Translations under genes and position numbers: made by a program
Shown: in pieces, positions 1 through 12,117 of the stretch
Position numbering within the stretch: the first letter of the stretch is position 1
Layout of the letters: every line of letters starts with the position of its first letter
Notes under the pieces: model-generated
What the model was told of the DNA's origin: nothing
Seen by the model: the letters and a program-made list of their open reading frames with translations, nothing else
The model's database searches: none
NCBI RefSeq assembly: GCF_019112545.1
Contig: NW_025064893.1
Span: forward strand, 1-64,000
Source of the DNA: Guyanagaster necrorhizus
Taxonomy: Eukaryota > Basidiomycota > Agaricomycetes > Agaricales > Physalacriaceae
DNA length: 64,000 bases
Reading direction: 5' to 3'

Positions 1-392
1 CTGGCAGGATCATCACGAAGCCTATTTCTGTGACCAGGTCCTCGGCGGAGGAGTTGATGTATGTGATGAGTCCTGCGTAGGCGTGTTCACGCTTGGATTT
101 GTCGTAGACGGCGAACCCTGTCTCCCCTGGCCCATGTTCGATTCGTTTCTCCCAGAAGGACGTGATGAGATCCTGTGCGTCGGTGAATGGGCCGATAGGG
201 AGGAAGTCGTAGAAGGAAGCTGGAGGAGCAGCGTCGACGTGTAACTTTGCGTGTACGGAGATCTGGAGATGATGTGACTGGATCAGTGACAGATCACCCC
301 TGATTTTTTTAACTCACATCAAAAGGCACCAGTTTCACGCGTTCGTTTTCTAGGACTGGGGGGAGTGGGAAGCAAAAATTGTTGACAGACAT
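1..392 (-). CDS. GNAT-family N-acetyltransferase, 5' part (runs off left edge)
   Basis: Reads leftward out of the window. Exon 1 is 392-318 (25 codons, starts MSVNNFCFPLPPVLENERVK), followed by a 40-bp intron 317-278 (GTGAGT...CAG), then exon 2 from 277 to the edge (92 codons). The splice is phase 0 and the joined frame stays open. The pattern 'ENERVKLVPFD', 'FYDFLPIGPF', 'FAVYDKSKREHAYAGLITYI' and 'TEIGFVMILP' is that of fungal GNAT (Acetyltransf_3, RimJ/RimL-like) proteins, which move an acetyl group from acetyl-CoA to an amine. The acetyl-CoA-binding loop would lie beyond the edge, so catalytic competence cannot be judged. No signal peptide is visible, so it is probably cytosolic. The substrate is unknown. 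The family call is fairly sure; the exact acceptor site is less so because 40 bp is short for an intron. Confidence 0.75.
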
Positions 393-3300
393 CTCTCTCG
401 TTAGAAAGTTCTGGGGCTGCGGACGGTGCACCTTCATAGATTAACAATCGCCTGAGTCGATTAGCGGAATGGCCGGGCGGTACGGATATCCGGATTCCCG
501 GGTGGATAAAGAGCACCCGTAAGTAAACGAGGATGCCTGGATTTGGGATCGGCGTTGGATTTACACGGCTACATATGCATGTGGTTGTAGATTCGGGCCC
601 CGAACGTCAGCATGGCGAGGTTGGATTTATCAGCAGCTTTTATTTATGAAGGCATATTATATAAACGGGCCAGTGAAGAATTCTATTAAAAAGTATATAA
701 TCGCTGTTGAATCTTGGTGAGGTATGGCTTAGACATTACCTGACATTCACACATCCTAGTCTCCAGATTGACTGAGTAATGGGGACATTGAAAGATAAAG
801 GATTGGTGTGCCATCGAAATTATGTACTAGGGGAAGAAATGGCGGACGTTGCCATGGCAGTTTCAGCATTGGCGGTGAATACCTTTTTTGTCTGTCCCAT
901 TTGCCAATAGCGGTTGCTAGGCTTTCCACCATGGTCGTTCGCCACATCTAAGAAGTCAGCGCGAGTTCTGCTATGCAACACGAGAATGATATTTTTCATT
1001 ACATATCGTTCGTTTTCTCCATCCCGACTCGTCTTTCTTACCCCCCACTACGAACAGAAAGCTTGTGTCGCCAGCAAAAGACGGGCGCCGGTAATAAGCC
1101 GCTGGAATGCGTGTCTGATTTCAGGACATCTCAGTGTCGCTTTGCTGTTTCAGGCCTTTCCCCACGTTCATAGCTTCATAGACCAATTCTTTCGGGTGGG
1201 CGTTCAACCTGGATGAGTATGTTCTCATTTAGGCCCATAGCGGTTTCGATTGGGAGGACGGTTTGTCTAGTCGTCTCCGGAAGACTGTTGTTCACAGCCT
1301 GATTGTAGATTGGACAAAGTACTTATCATGGGTCGACTGTTACTCCAACACGGGTTTCCAGGTATACTTTATCCCTTCCTGCTACGGTATTTTTACGAAC
1401 GTTTCTCTACGCGATGGAAGGTACCCACCGATTACAGTGACAAAACTGTTCTCGCGTCTATCGAGCGTCTTTTTTGCCCAGCAGAAATGTGACGCTGAAT
1501 ATGAGGGAACTGTACTGATAATTTTGGGAGGCTGCTCCATACAGTTATTTCTGATGGTCTGTTGCTCGCGTCTGTTATTTCGGAGGCAATACACATGTTA
1601 TTAGCTTCGATCATTGCGGTATGTTGAAGGGCTAGCTCGGAACGCGAGTGTGGTAGGGGTAGGATTTGAACAAAGGTATAGGGAAGAACACTTAAAGTAT
1701 GGATTGAAACTACAATCAAGAGCGAGTAGCTAATTCGGGAAAGAACTACAGTCAGTTTGCGGGATGTATAATAGTACTGTTAGCTGTAGTATCCCTGTCT
1801 TCCAACGATCTCTGCTGTTTCTATACGCGTCGGGCAGGTGAGATTTTGACCGAAGCTACAGTCCGGAGAGGTACTCACTTGTCCAGTGCCATTCATAGGA
1901 GCCTGAACAGAAAATAAATACTAAAACAGAACGGTAGGGATCGAAAATTCTTACCGGAGGGGGAGGGGGAGGAGGCCCTTGACTCTGTACCTGGGGAGCC
2001 TGACCGCGGCTCTGTTTCGCAAACGAAGGGTTAATCAGACGAATGTGGATAGCGGTGAAGCATACGTTTCCGCCACTGAGCATTTCAGGGGAGAAGAATT
2101 CGGTGCCTGCAATCGGTTTCTATATACGCAGTTAGTGTCAATGCTTCGTTACTCTTTCTAAGTAGAATTGAACCGTACCTGGTCGGAGGGGAATGGGAAT
2201 CCATAGCTATAAGACATTGCAGAAGAAGGGAAGAACGGTCGAGTATGAGCTGTGCAGATAATGGTGGGGACTGATGGAGGTCAGTTCTGGGAATTTCGAG
2301 CGGCTTATATAGTAACCTGAGTGGATGTACCCATAGCAGGGACAATGAGTCTTGTCTTAGAGTGTCAGATGTGGAAGAATAAGGCGATCATGCTTAGGTC
2401 GTGCCACGATTTTGACAATGGCAGAAAGGGTCAGCGGTTGCTTGCTTTGAATCGAAAAGACAATGAATAATATTCCACGCAGACAAAAGGATAAGCCATA
2501 AAGTGGGAGGGAAGTGAGGGGACCATTCATCGCCAGTTTCGACTCGAAAACGTGGATTTGTGCCAGCGGTGGCATCACAGTATTGTTTGGTAACAGAACA
2601 AATAATATCGTTTGGGCCGTCGACAAGATACCAGAGTTCCGAAATTGTTCTGCGAATGGCAGAAACGTTTGCGGCAGTCGCTTCAATGCCGCTTCTGGCC
2701 AATTGGCAAAAAGCGGGACCGAAGCGGGGCAGCCGATCAAGTGGAAACGACATCACAGTCATAACTCTTCTCTCTTCTCGACCACCATGTCAGGCGGCGC
2801 CTTGTTTCCGTGTCGTACGACGTAGAAACGCGTCCACGGTCCTGATCTGCGCACCGCGTGTGATGGCTCTTCTCCTGCTGCAAGTTTTGGTCCCTGCCCT
2901 ACAACGTGGATTTTTCGTCGCATTCGGCTCGTGTAGAAAGCGTGAGGGAAATGGCCAGAGTATTATCCAAGTAGCATGGTGTGTTTAACTGTTGACTGAT
3001 AAAGTCCTCATCCTCATGAGCCCGGTTTGATGGCTAGATGATACCCTCAGGAGATACAAAGCGCGCATTGTCTACCCTTCGATTCCGACGGGGTACGAGA
3101 GGAATCGGCCTAAAGAGACGCTGATGAAGCCGTCTTATCTGCGCAGTCGAGGTGGATTCGATGCCGAAATGGACGATACAATATCTGTCTGACAAGGAGA
3201 TGTTCTTATTTTCAGGACAAGCTGCTGCAAGGATACCCCAGGTGAGGGGGGCCACGATAAGATCCCGGAGCTCCCAGGTTTCTGAGTAAAAGGGTGGCCC

Positions 3301-4200
3301 TGGTAATCCACATCTCTGTATTATTCAGAGGGAACGTTCGCGGTTTCAGAGGCCAAGTATAGGCGTCCCTCGGTTTGGAGAGAACCGGCATCATAGAAGC
3401 TTTATCCTATGCCATGTATCAGGTAAATAACATGAAGTCGATTCCTGACTACATAATGAGCGTCGGGCGGGAAAAAAGATAGACTGTATTCTACGAACCT
3501 GGGTTCCAACGCGACGCTATGGAGACATGGCAAGGAAAAGGATAAATGAAAGAGTAGTAGAAACTCAGCCTTTTTAAAGGATGGATGAAGGAGCGGGTTA
3601 GGTGAATCTGAGCAAAAGGATGATCAAGCAAGGAAGTACGAGAAGAGACACGCTGTATGCTTTGATACGTACTAAGGTCGTTGTCTCCTTCGGGACCATA
3701 CACACTCTAAGGGCTTTTATCAGCAACGTAGGACCGTCAGTGAAAATGAGCCATTTACCGCTCGACAATTCGGAACGGAACTTGAGGCACGCTAGATGAG
3801 TGTCCCGCGTACAATGATAAGATAAAAAGCCACTACTGGCGCACAGAACGTCTAGCGAGACTTATTAGCCTTGGGATCTCTGAATCAGACTCTGGTGGTG
3901 TTTCGGAAGGTCCCCTTGCACGATTCCGAGTCTTTGTAGATGACTATGCGCTGGTCAGAAGAAGAGTGTGGGGACAAGCACAAGGCAGTTCACGGAACCC
4001 GGTACGGTCTGAACTCCTCGTCGGAGCTTGTCTGTTGCCAAATGTCTGGTTCTGGAGCCTCAAACATCGATATATCAGCACTAGCATGTACTCAAGAAGA
4101 TATCTAATGATGTCCCATACCCTGACGATTGCTTTTTCAGCAGACTCGTGCATAATATCCTCAGAAGCCGGGGAGCTGGAGGCTGCGACTAAGCATTGTT
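393..4200. other. Intergenic, no supported gene
   Basis: Balanced composition with normal CpG. Open frames here are short (longest about 142 codons, at 2560-2988) and overlap one another on both strands. None joins to a neighbour through a convincing GT..AG pair or resembles a protein I know. The segment 2357-2762 is open on both strands at once, which argues for chance. It may contain promoters or an unrecognised multi-intron gene. Confidence 0.4.
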
Positions 4201-4209
4201 CTAAATTCG

Positions 4210-4383
4210 ACACCCTTCAGCTGAGGTCCGCAATCTCGCAATCGACCCTCCCGTTCTCACTCTGCAGCTTGCCGAACTCCTGTCTTTTCTTCGCCGCTGG
4301 TCATCTAAACCTGTCGCGTTCCACTCGGAGCTCTCGGAGAGGCGTTCGTTCTCTTTGATGAGGCTTTCGACGGTGCGGGGCAT
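4210..4383 (-). pseudogene. Decayed second copy of the coiled-coil gene at 5845-6017
   Basis: Starts at an ATG at 4383 (MPRTVESLIKENERLSE) and aligns with the exon at 6017-5845 (MHRTTDSLSKENECLSE). After that point the copy has about 10 nt missing, which shifts the frame. In the shifted frame similarity resumes ('KKRQEFGKLQSENGRVDCEIADL' region against 'KMRQELSKLLREKEKVDCENADL'), interrupted by a TGA. Similarity continues a little past the 'ADL' point in both copies. It looks like one half of an old tandem duplication whose reading frame is lost. It could also be an exon of a gene with a different structure, but the shift and stop argue against that. Confidence 0.5.
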
Positions 4384-4439
4384 GATGGATGAAAGGAAAT
4401 GAAAAGCACAACTTGAAAATAATTTGGAGATCGCCAAGT

Positions 4440-5590
4440 TCCCAGCCGGTATGACAGTGCCAATTTGTTCGTCCGGTGATTTGATTTAGCAGATACCCCT
4501 GCTCAAGGGCAGGAGCTATTGTTAGTCAATCTCACATATTTGGGCTCATACGTTCACGGAATTCTGTGCTAGTGAACAATAGCAGGGCGAGCTGTGCAAA
4601 CATGACACTCTGGAATTATCATCGACATAAGAAAGTATAGTAACCCACGCCCACTGGCTTTCAGTTGATCGCCATCGGAAGTAAAGTTAAGTGCTTGAGG
4701 GATGCAAATCACACTCCAGTCTAGTAGCGCTTTACATTTACAAAGTTCGAGACCAAACTTCATCAGAGCCTCCTCCTCTTCGTTTCGGGATCGATCATGG
4801 GTGATTCCTCAGAACCGCATTTAAATTGTGGGCCCGGGCTAGGGCGATGCTATAGACACCGACGAGAATATGAGTCGGGGCCTGCATGCAGATAGAGTGA
4901 GATCTATGCAAAGCAAGAATAGGAACCGCATACGCACCCTGCCTCTTCCACGTGAGGGCTGACGAGATTGATATTAGAAAAGGATGGGAGAAAACGCAAT
5001 GGTGAAAAACGCACTGTCGTAAAGGCCCAACCCCGGGGCGGCGTATGTGGCAATGGCTGGGCGGGATCTCATCAACTGGAGTACAAGATACAAATAATGT
5101 GAAATACATACGGTTCCCCTTCCATGTGATGCCTAGTGGGAAGTCCATGTTTATGAACATGAACGAGAAGAGAAGCTGCTCACTGGGGAGATAGGATTGT
5201 GGCCTGAGGGCTGCTAAGAAAAATGAGTATGTTGCTTGTAACATAACTAGAGAAACACACGTTGACTGGCGAAGAAATGCTGGCTGCTGGATTGACTTGA
5301 GCGGACTCCTGTACATAATCCACCGCTGGAGGTGTGACAGGCTGGCCTTTATATGAGTCGCGTCAGACCAAAAGATTAAGGACGTGAACGAACGGTTGTC
5401 CTCTCTGGTACGGTAGAACGAGTGATACTTGCTTCGGCAGGGGGGCTTGACATTGATGAAAGCAAGCCTTCTGGAAAGTATAAGATATCACGATAATCAA
5501 TACAAGTGTTTCGAGGCTGGGCTGGGACCAGGTAATGTTGGTAAGTCAGAATTGGCATATTTCCTGAACAACATAGCTTCACCCGCTGGT
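4440..5590. other. Intergenic or unresolved gene, minus strand
   Basis: Holds a 173-codon minus-strand open frame (5316-4795) with hydrophobic stretches. It also contains several GT..AG pairs (for example GTATGT...TCCAG near 5107-5070 and GTGCGT...TGCAG near 4938-4885) that could make a multi-exon gene. Alternative splices give short or conflicting frames and no family is recognisable, so no model is proposed. Confidence 0.3.
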
Positions 5591-5739
5591 ATCAGGTCTT
5601 TTTCTTTAATCGTGATTGTATTGGTGGACACCTGTTGCTCTGGAGATTGCCAGATATGGGCTTTGGCTTGGGCATCTTGAGTTTGGGAGGTGACGGCGGA
5701 TGTCCCAATGACTTCTGATTGCTACAGGACAACTGCAGT

Positions 5740-5777
5740 GAGGTAGGGATATTCGGTGGAGGTAGGGATATTCGGTG
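5740..5777. repeat. Exact 19-bp tandem duplication
   Basis: The unit gaggtagggatattcggtg occurs twice head to tail (5740-5758 and 5759-5777). It lies in the probable intron or 3' part of the coiled-coil gene. A perfect repeat suggests recent slippage. Confidence 0.8.
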
Positions 5778-5844
5778 AAGGTAAGTGATGCGTACCGCAA
5801 TCACAGGATCTTCCAGGCGCTCCTCTAAACCCATGACCGTTTAC

Positions 5845-6017
5845 CTGAGGTCTGCATTCTCGCAATCGACCTTCTCCTTCTCACGCAATAACTTGCTCAG
5901 CTCCTGTCTCATCTTCCCTGCTTGCTGCCTGAACGTGTCGCGCTGGCCTTTGAGCTCAGAGATAACCTCGGAAAGGCATTCATTCTCCTTTGAAAGGCTG
6001 TCGGTGGTGCGGTGCAT
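5845..6017 (-). CDS. Short coiled-coil protein, first exon
   Basis: ATG at 6017-6015, then 57 codons rich in E, K, Q, R and L in a heptad-like pattern (KENECLSEVISELKGQ, 'KMRQELSKLLREKEKV'), i.e. a predicted amphipathic helix or coiled coil. The frame meets GTAAAC (5844-5839), which can act as a donor. An acceptor CTGCAG near 5735 would add about 43 codons ending near 5606. Without splicing the frame stops at TAA in the same place. A diverged copy lies at 4383-4210 on the same strand. No family is recognised. It could be the N-terminus of a fungal coiled-coil or bZIP-like protein, or itself a pseudogene, because heptad-like sequence (GLEERLED) follows the stop. Confidence 0.4.
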
Positions 6018-6019
6018 GA

Positions 6020-7276
6020 TGGTGCGGAAATGAGAAGTGAATGTTTCAGGCGGGAGTTTGCGTGCAGATTTCTGTTTTTTTTTTTAGCTGGGGGACCTGA
6101 CCAGACTGAATATTTTTATCTTTGTAAAGACTAAGGAATATACATACAGACAGGATCCCTGATGATGATTTCATCTAGAAAACGCTCGCTGTAGCCAACT
6201 GATGCTCTTCCATCCTCACCCGGGTAAAGGATGTCCCATCGCGTACAGTTGCTATGGGAGTTGTGTATCCGGTAAGAGTCTGGCTGAGAAACTGGGCATT
6301 GTCCCAGCACATCCTGCATATCCGGGGGAAGCCTCGAAGTTCCCAAGGGCCAACGGTACCCAATCCCTCGGAGGCACTCCCGACTTTCTTTGCTGGAACT
6401 CTGGCGAGCCCGGATATTTCCTGAATATCACGGAAGGCACTGTTTACATAGTTTCACTGTTGCACATTGGTTTCATGCTTCACTGTTGTTATGTCACAGG
6501 TCACGGGATGTGACCTTACGCGTTGCTCAAACTTGCTTTGTCGAATTCAGATTGTCGAGAGGTTCAGTCGACACCTCCATCGGACTTTTCGGATGTCTCT
6601 TGACAGGTACTATTAATTCAGTCTTTTGCAGCTTGAGAGATGACACAGCAATATTAACAAACATGAAGCTCGTACTTACAACTTCAAATACCTCTCGGAG
6701 TCATGACGACCTCGCAGCACCTTGACCGGCTGAAGGTATCCCTCAGACCTTTCATCAGAAGCCTTATCCGAATAGACCGCATAGGACCATGAGGGGCGAC
6801 AAGCAACGATGGCCCTGTAATCATCACAGGGACCTTGACGGCGGCGTTGGGTCTCTTTCGAATATAGACCGCCTTGTGACGTTCCATTAAACGAACCTGA
6901 TTCAGCGCTCTCGTTGCATGAGAACAAAGGTCCCGAAGTAACACGAATATAGTCCGCAAAATGGGCTCGCCAAGGACTCCGGCTAGGTAAGCATTCAGCG
7001 GGACATGTCTCGTGAGGCTACGGACATTTGCCAATCCTTTCCGTTACGAGGCTTCGTTAACATTTCAACTTGGGAGATCTCCACGAGTAGTGCCGCCGCT
7101 GCGCGCGATGGGAACAAGAAGTAATATTTATTCCCATCAAAAATTGTAATCCGTGTTCTCAACGTGACCGACAGAACGATTCACCTTAGAGAGATCATTC
7201 AGAGCATACATATTACTACTTGAACAGTGGTAGATGAACAGCGTGTACCCATGAACAGAAACACCCAGCCATCCCA
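6020..7276. other. Intergenic, no supported gene
   Basis: Minus-strand frames at 7034-6684 and 6927-6676 overlap each other. A good donor (GTAAGT at 6683-6678) follows the second, but no joined frame beyond the candidate acceptor near 6616 stays open usefully. A plus frame at 6202-6513 is equally plausible. The part just below 7277 is the 3' flank of the MFS gene. Confidence 0.35.
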
Positions 7277-8865
7277 TCATAACAAATAGGTAAACGACGG
7301 AGCCATATCCCCCTCCATCCCTTTCACCCCCCGTCCCAGCACCGTCTTCTTCCTCTGATTCATCCACTTGAAATACCCCAAGCACACCGCGGACCCCATC
7401 GCCATTGCAGCGCTAAACGCAATCATCGCTCTAGTCCCAAGCGTATAATCAGGCGCAGCGCTCAAGCTCCCCAACAACCACGTCGACAAGATCCCCCCGG
7501 CGCTCGTCATCATAACCCCAATAGCGATCGTCGTCGCTCGGCGAACATGCGGCTCAGAATTGGCCGCGTTCCATGCCGCCAGCGTCGGAGCGGAGGTAAA
7601 CGCCCCAGGTATGGAGAGGAACAGACTGCCATACCGGGTGTCATGGGCCGTCGATTTGAGAAAGACAATGAATCCTATCATGGAGACGATGGAGGAGATG
7701 ATGCAGACAAGGCCTCGGATATGGAATCGGTCACATAAGTAGGAGGTGCCCAATGACACCGCAAAGGCGACAGCAAACGGCGGCACACTCATGAGGTTCG
7801 AGCGGGCCGAACTGTATCCCAAGCTCTGGACAATCGACGGTGTAAAGCTATGAAATAAAAGGTCAGTTACATTGATAAGGGTGAGAAAGAGAGGGGAATT
7901 ACACGTACTAAGCCAAACCAAAGAGGAGGATGCCAGAAAAGAAGAATACAACACTCAGGATCCAAACGTGCGGCGTGAGGAATGCCTTCCTGACTTCTCT
8001 CCACTCGAACTTCTCTCCACCAGACTCAGAAACCTGACTGGCGACATACTCGCGCTCCTCTGGACGCAAGAAGTTCGCAGACATGGGATCTCGAGGCATG
8101 AGCAAGCCATTCACGATGCCGCCAAAGATAGTGAAACAGCCTTCGATGATGAATATCCATTGCCACCCTGAATGTCCGAGCTTGCCATGCATTTGTGAGA
8201 TACCAAAGGCGAGTATCCCTGCGAACGACCCTGTGATTGAGGCGAAAGCGTACATTGCAGATACACGGGTGGTCATTTTGACGCGGGGGTAGAAATGCGA
8301 AAGGTATAATACCAATCCGGGGAAGATGCCGCCCTCTAAGAGTCCGAGGAAGAACCGACAGGCAAGGAGGCCGCTATAGCTTTTCACCAGTCCTTGAAGG
8401 GCCGTGACTACGCCCCAGAGGACCACTGTGGTGGGCAGGAGATAGTTCGGTCCAATGACCTAAGTAAGCGCCAATAAGCTCGAGAAACATTGAACAGAAG
8501 GAAAAAATGACCTACCCGAAGTAGCAAATTTGAGGGGAGGTCAACGACAATGTACGGGATGTAGGTGACAGTCAGGGCAATGCTATACTGCGTGTTTGTC
8601 ATTTTGAGGTCGGTTTGTAGTCCTGCCACCTGCGCATTGCCTATACTCGTTCTGTCCTGTGAATGCTATCAGTTGTGTGAGAAATTCAACGAGATAATGG
8701 ACGTACGAGCATCGACAAGGAATAGAATGCGCCGACGACTGGAAGTATAAAGAAGTCCATCTTGAACCATAATCTCCTTGACGACCGTGCATCGAGTTCG
8801 AGGCTGAGTTGGCTTTTCTCGCTGTCGGTATACTTTGTATGTTGGCTGTCCTGGGGAGCATCCAT
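7277..8865 (-). CDS. MFS transporter, anion:cation symporter (Dal5/Tna1-like) family
   Basis: A complete 473-aa gene in four exons: 8865-8707, 8656-8516, 8459-7909 and 7847-7277. The introns are 50, 56 and 61 bp (GTACGT..CAG, GTAGGT..TAG, GTACGT..TAG) and all phases match. The start MDAPQDSQ precedes a short cytosolic tail. The first membrane segment runs into SMLDRTSIGNAQ, the family's LDR.N.GNA signature. The residues 'SGLLACRFFLGLLEGGIFPG' match the TM4 motif, followed by FYPR, and 'GLAYFTPSIVQSLGYSS' opens the second six-helix half. The C-terminus FTYLL is typical. Length and about 12 membrane segments fit the family. Relatives carry allantoate, nicotinate, pantothenate, biotin or other organic anions across the plasma membrane with protons. 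The substrate cannot be read from sequence. No nearby biosynthetic partner is visible. Confidence 0.92.
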
Positions 8866-8899
8866 CACGGTTGTTAGAGAGAACGAACATGAACAATAG

Positions 8900-8909
8900 A
8901 ATATATATA
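8900..8909 (-). promoter_or_regulatory. TATA-like element upstream of the MFS gene
   Basis: An alternating AT run on the minus strand about 35-45 bp upstream of the MFS ATG (8865). The position is close to the start codon, so the 5' UTR would be short if it is used. Confidence 0.35.
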
Positions 8910-10511
8910 CCCGCTGCCAACCAAACGTATGACCACGGGCATGATCATGGGATTAAATATCGAGGGTAGAGCGGAACACCAGACGAGTCCGATGGGATCG
9001 TCCAGGGACAACGGTACAGAGAATGAGAGTCCTGTGACACCCGTCCTGAATTGAAAGGGTACGAACTGGCTGCGGTTTCTCGAACATCCTGAGAACCTGA
9101 TGATGGGAATCAACCTAGGGGACAGAAAACACGGGGTTTAACTTTAAAAGACGATATTGTCTCAGTTATATTGACGCAACGCGGCTCCTACATAGAGTAC
9201 AGGGACAGCGGTGCCAGTCATGATGGTCTTCGATGACCTTTTAACGTTCCAGATAGAAGGATATCGTGTCAAGATCAATACATATCGCGGAAAGTGGCGA
9301 CGTCCTTGACGACATTATGTTGGGGTGCTTTATGAGCGTGGACGGCCAGATAAAAATGGTCAAGAACCAAAAACGAACTCGTGTTTCGGACCGGTTTCCT
9401 GCGCTCGGCAGCCGCGGCTTAGTCCACCTCGATCCACCGTGTACAACAAGTTACTTAGTGCGCTCTGCGTATACTGACCCTCCACCGACCAGTCACATAG
9501 ATAACTCAGTTCTGTTCACGGAAAATTGTGTAAGCATAGAACATAAAGCTATTTCTCTCTTTCTACCAGATTCAGTAGATCTTGAGCTCTCCCACCCCTC
9601 TAATGCGTGGTTTCCAGCTTTCCCCATCTCAATTCACTCGCACGTCAATCTCTGAGGTCGCGGGGTTGATGCAAAGGAGTAATATGCATACCACATCCAT
9701 TTGGAATTTCAAACATGGACTGCACAAATATTGGAGGTGCAGGGATGATCAGATCTTTTTATGATCGATCGCATGTTTGGGTCACGGTGGCGGTGCACTT
9801 TTGTACGTTTAACCGTGAGAACGTCATTTTCATTACGATTCTTGTCCTTTCGGCACGACGTTAACCGGTTTTCCTTGTCCGTATTGCCGTCGTTTCGAAC
9901 AAGTGCTCCCACACTATCTTCTATGGAATCTTGGTATTTCTATGCTAGCATGTATCGTTCAGTATTCCTCTTTTCGCTCGGTGCTTTTCACCTGCACTCG
10001 TTCCTTTTCCCTGGTGTCCCTTTGACTTTTTTTGTTCCGCTTTTCTCACATTTCTCTGTCAAGCTCTTCTTGTGCAAGATTCTTTCCTTTTCTTGTTTAT
10101 CATCGTCAGAAGGCACCTCATGCTTCAAAACGGTATTCCCATTCGATTTTGTTTTTGACCGCAACTGAACATGGCTTCATTTTCTTCCCGGTCTTCATGA
10201 CTAAAGCGATAATGGATAATCGGAAGATTTGCGGCCCTGTTGTTTTGAATGTGAGAATACATCTTTTGAATCATCTGGCGGTGAATCGGTACGTACTCCC
10301 CCTTTCCCCATCTTTATCTATCCCGCTTGAGAGGAATCCAACCGTGTATATTATGTTCCTTCTGTTGTAGGCACCTGCCAGTATACCTTGGGCTTACCCT
10401 CCTTTGAACGATGCTTTTAGACACTCAGCTGTATGGCATGTAATCTCTGGCATCCATTTCTTGAATCCGCCCTCCGAAAACTGTCACTCGAACACAAGCT
10501 GAGCTACAACA
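8910..10511. other. MFS upstream region and pyrimidine-rich tract
   Basis: No gene is supported. From about 9760 to 10370 the plus strand is rich in T and C, as in fungal core promoters and 5' UTRs. A possible 83-bp 5' UTR intron lies at 10289-10371 (GTACGT..TTGTAG). The 135-codon plus frame at 9761-10168 is S/F/L-rich and is most simply explained by this base bias. Confidence 0.4.
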
Positions 10512-10731
10512 ATGTCGCCTTCTGTCCAGAAAGGTAATAAGATTCCTCAGTTCCCAAACTTAAAACTCTTCCTGGCATCTCGTCTTAGAAAATCGACTCG
10601 AAAGATTATATCGCGTCGAACATATGACTGCGTGGTTTCTCAAATCTCTAGTAATCTATCCGGGCCTATATTATAGGAGACACGAATACGATAAGGAGCA
10701 TCTTTACTCGCATGTAACAGGATCCATATAA
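10512..10731 (+). CDS. Possible small two-exon gene (54 aa)
   Basis: ATG at 10512 with A at -3, downstream of the pyrimidine-rich tract. Exon 1 is 10512-10533, the intron is 10534-10588 (GTAATA..CTTAG, 55 bp) and exon 2 is 10589-10731. The spliced product begins MSPSVQKENRLERLYRVEHM and ends in a Y/H/R-rich tail. It is not recognised. A caution: the unspliced frame is also open for about 54 codons, so the case for either is weak. If real, it is the last host gene before the repeat-rich half. Confidence 0.22.
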
Positions 10732-11723
10732 TCGATCCAAAAAAACAAAGACTACCGTAAAACCACAAAAGGTGGTGTGCAGGATTTCACAGCTCGTGTG
10801 AGCATACAAGTCTGATCGGAATACACCACGTGAAATCGAACAGCGGTGGTTACACATGGTAAATCGTCGAATGCGGCAGGACTGCATACTATCAGACAAG
10901 AAGAAGTTCCAGAAGAAGGCAATACAAGTCTTCCTCGTTCTAAAGGTGTGGTAGGGAACGCTTCTGCAGGAAAGCTCTCTCCCAGAGGACTGGACAAGGT
11001 AAAACGGGGTTTTAGTGGGCATTGTGAAATAGATGATGATGGCTTGGTACTAACCATGACAAAGCTGGAGTCTATATGACAGAGTCCCATACAGGACTTT
11101 CTCGACAAAACACGAAACTAAGTGTGTAAAGGCATTACCTCGTGTGCTTGGTTCACTGTGCGGCACCTTCACCTAACCGTATGCCTTATGACACGTCTAT
11201 GAATTCTCATCACGCTCACGGGGTTATAAGACCCCGATCCATTAACGTGTCAAGTACAGTGTCATTGGCATATCATTCTGTGTAAGAATTCAGGTATGAA
11301 GAGGAATGGTACTAATAGTACAATGTCAGTATACCCAACTGTTGCAGTCAACAGATGAGAGAATTCAAGTACCTAATAGTACAATATCAGTATACTATGA
11401 AATACCATAAATTATAAGTACAGTGTTAATCATTATAATGCTCACCCCAATTGTCACAGTCAACAGATGAGGAAAGCAACTGATGATCATGAGCACATAA
11501 ATGACACAATAGATAAGACATTTACAACAGATGCAAATACAAAAAAGGTCAAAGAAAAATGATATCTATACAAGAACATCACATATGTCATGGCAATGTG
11601 CTTGTCTATACATCACCTGACAACTCCAACACTCTGCTAGTCAGAAGACTCCTGCTGTGCAGAGTATACAAAGCCATACTAAATATTCCACAAAAAAAAA
11701 AGTCTAGTTGGAGGATGCATTAG
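10732..11723. other. Transition from gene region to repeat region
   Basis: CpG-containing sequence persists to about 11250 and then gives way to AT-rich sequence. Around 11310-11480 short motifs recur twice (aatagtacaatgtcagtata-like at about 11314 and 11380; cagtcaacagatgag at about 11346 and 11459). This suggests an old duplicated or LTR-derived piece. No gene is seen. Confidence 0.4.
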
Positions 11724-12021
11724 ATGTTGAAGATGATCCATATATCATTAGTACCATTTCACATTATCACATTATCATTCTTGGATTATCTTTTCTGTCT
11801 ATATCTCAATCATGCCTCAATTATATATATAAAGCATACCATAGATTTCCACACCTCAGCCATTTCTGCTTTTGCTGTGCTGACTGAGATGTGTATGCTT
11901 TTACTTTACTGCTTTGTTCTCATACTTATCTACTTATATAGTTCTTACCTTTATCCTTCCATCATTATGTTATATGGCCTCATTGCTTATAATTTTCTTT
12001 TTTGGTCAAGAAGAATACACA
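11724..12021 (+). repeat. Candidate 5' LTR of a copia-like element
   Basis: Starts TGTTG and ends ACACA just upstream of the copia gag relic. It contains a TATA-like run (about 11820-11832) and a downstream pyrimidine-rich stretch as expected of an LTR promoter. No second LTR was found for pairing, so the boundaries are inferred. Confidence 0.35.
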
Positions 12022-12117
12022 GTGAATTTTGGTGACTCATCAGTTTGATATCAAACCACACACATACTATATACACTATATACAACACACTGCTATTTGG
12101 TCCTACAAGATAGGTTG

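Noticed and set aside
2357..2988. ORFs open on both strands (122-142 codons)
   Set aside because: Open in several frames at once, no domain, no supporting introns.
4795..5316. 173-codon minus-strand ORF with hydrophobic parts
   Set aside because: No family match and no consistent splice model; alternative frames are equally plausible.
6676..7034. Overlapping minus-strand ORFs (116 and 83 codons) with a good GTAAGT donor
   Set aside because: No acceptor gives a sustained frame and the protein is not recognised.
9761..10168. 135-codon plus ORF rich in S, F and L
   Set aside because: Explained by a pyrimidine-rich promoter-like tract.
11724..12035. 103-codon hydrophobic ORF
   Set aside because: It coincides with the candidate copia LTR; AT-rich sequence gives I/L/Y-rich chance frames.
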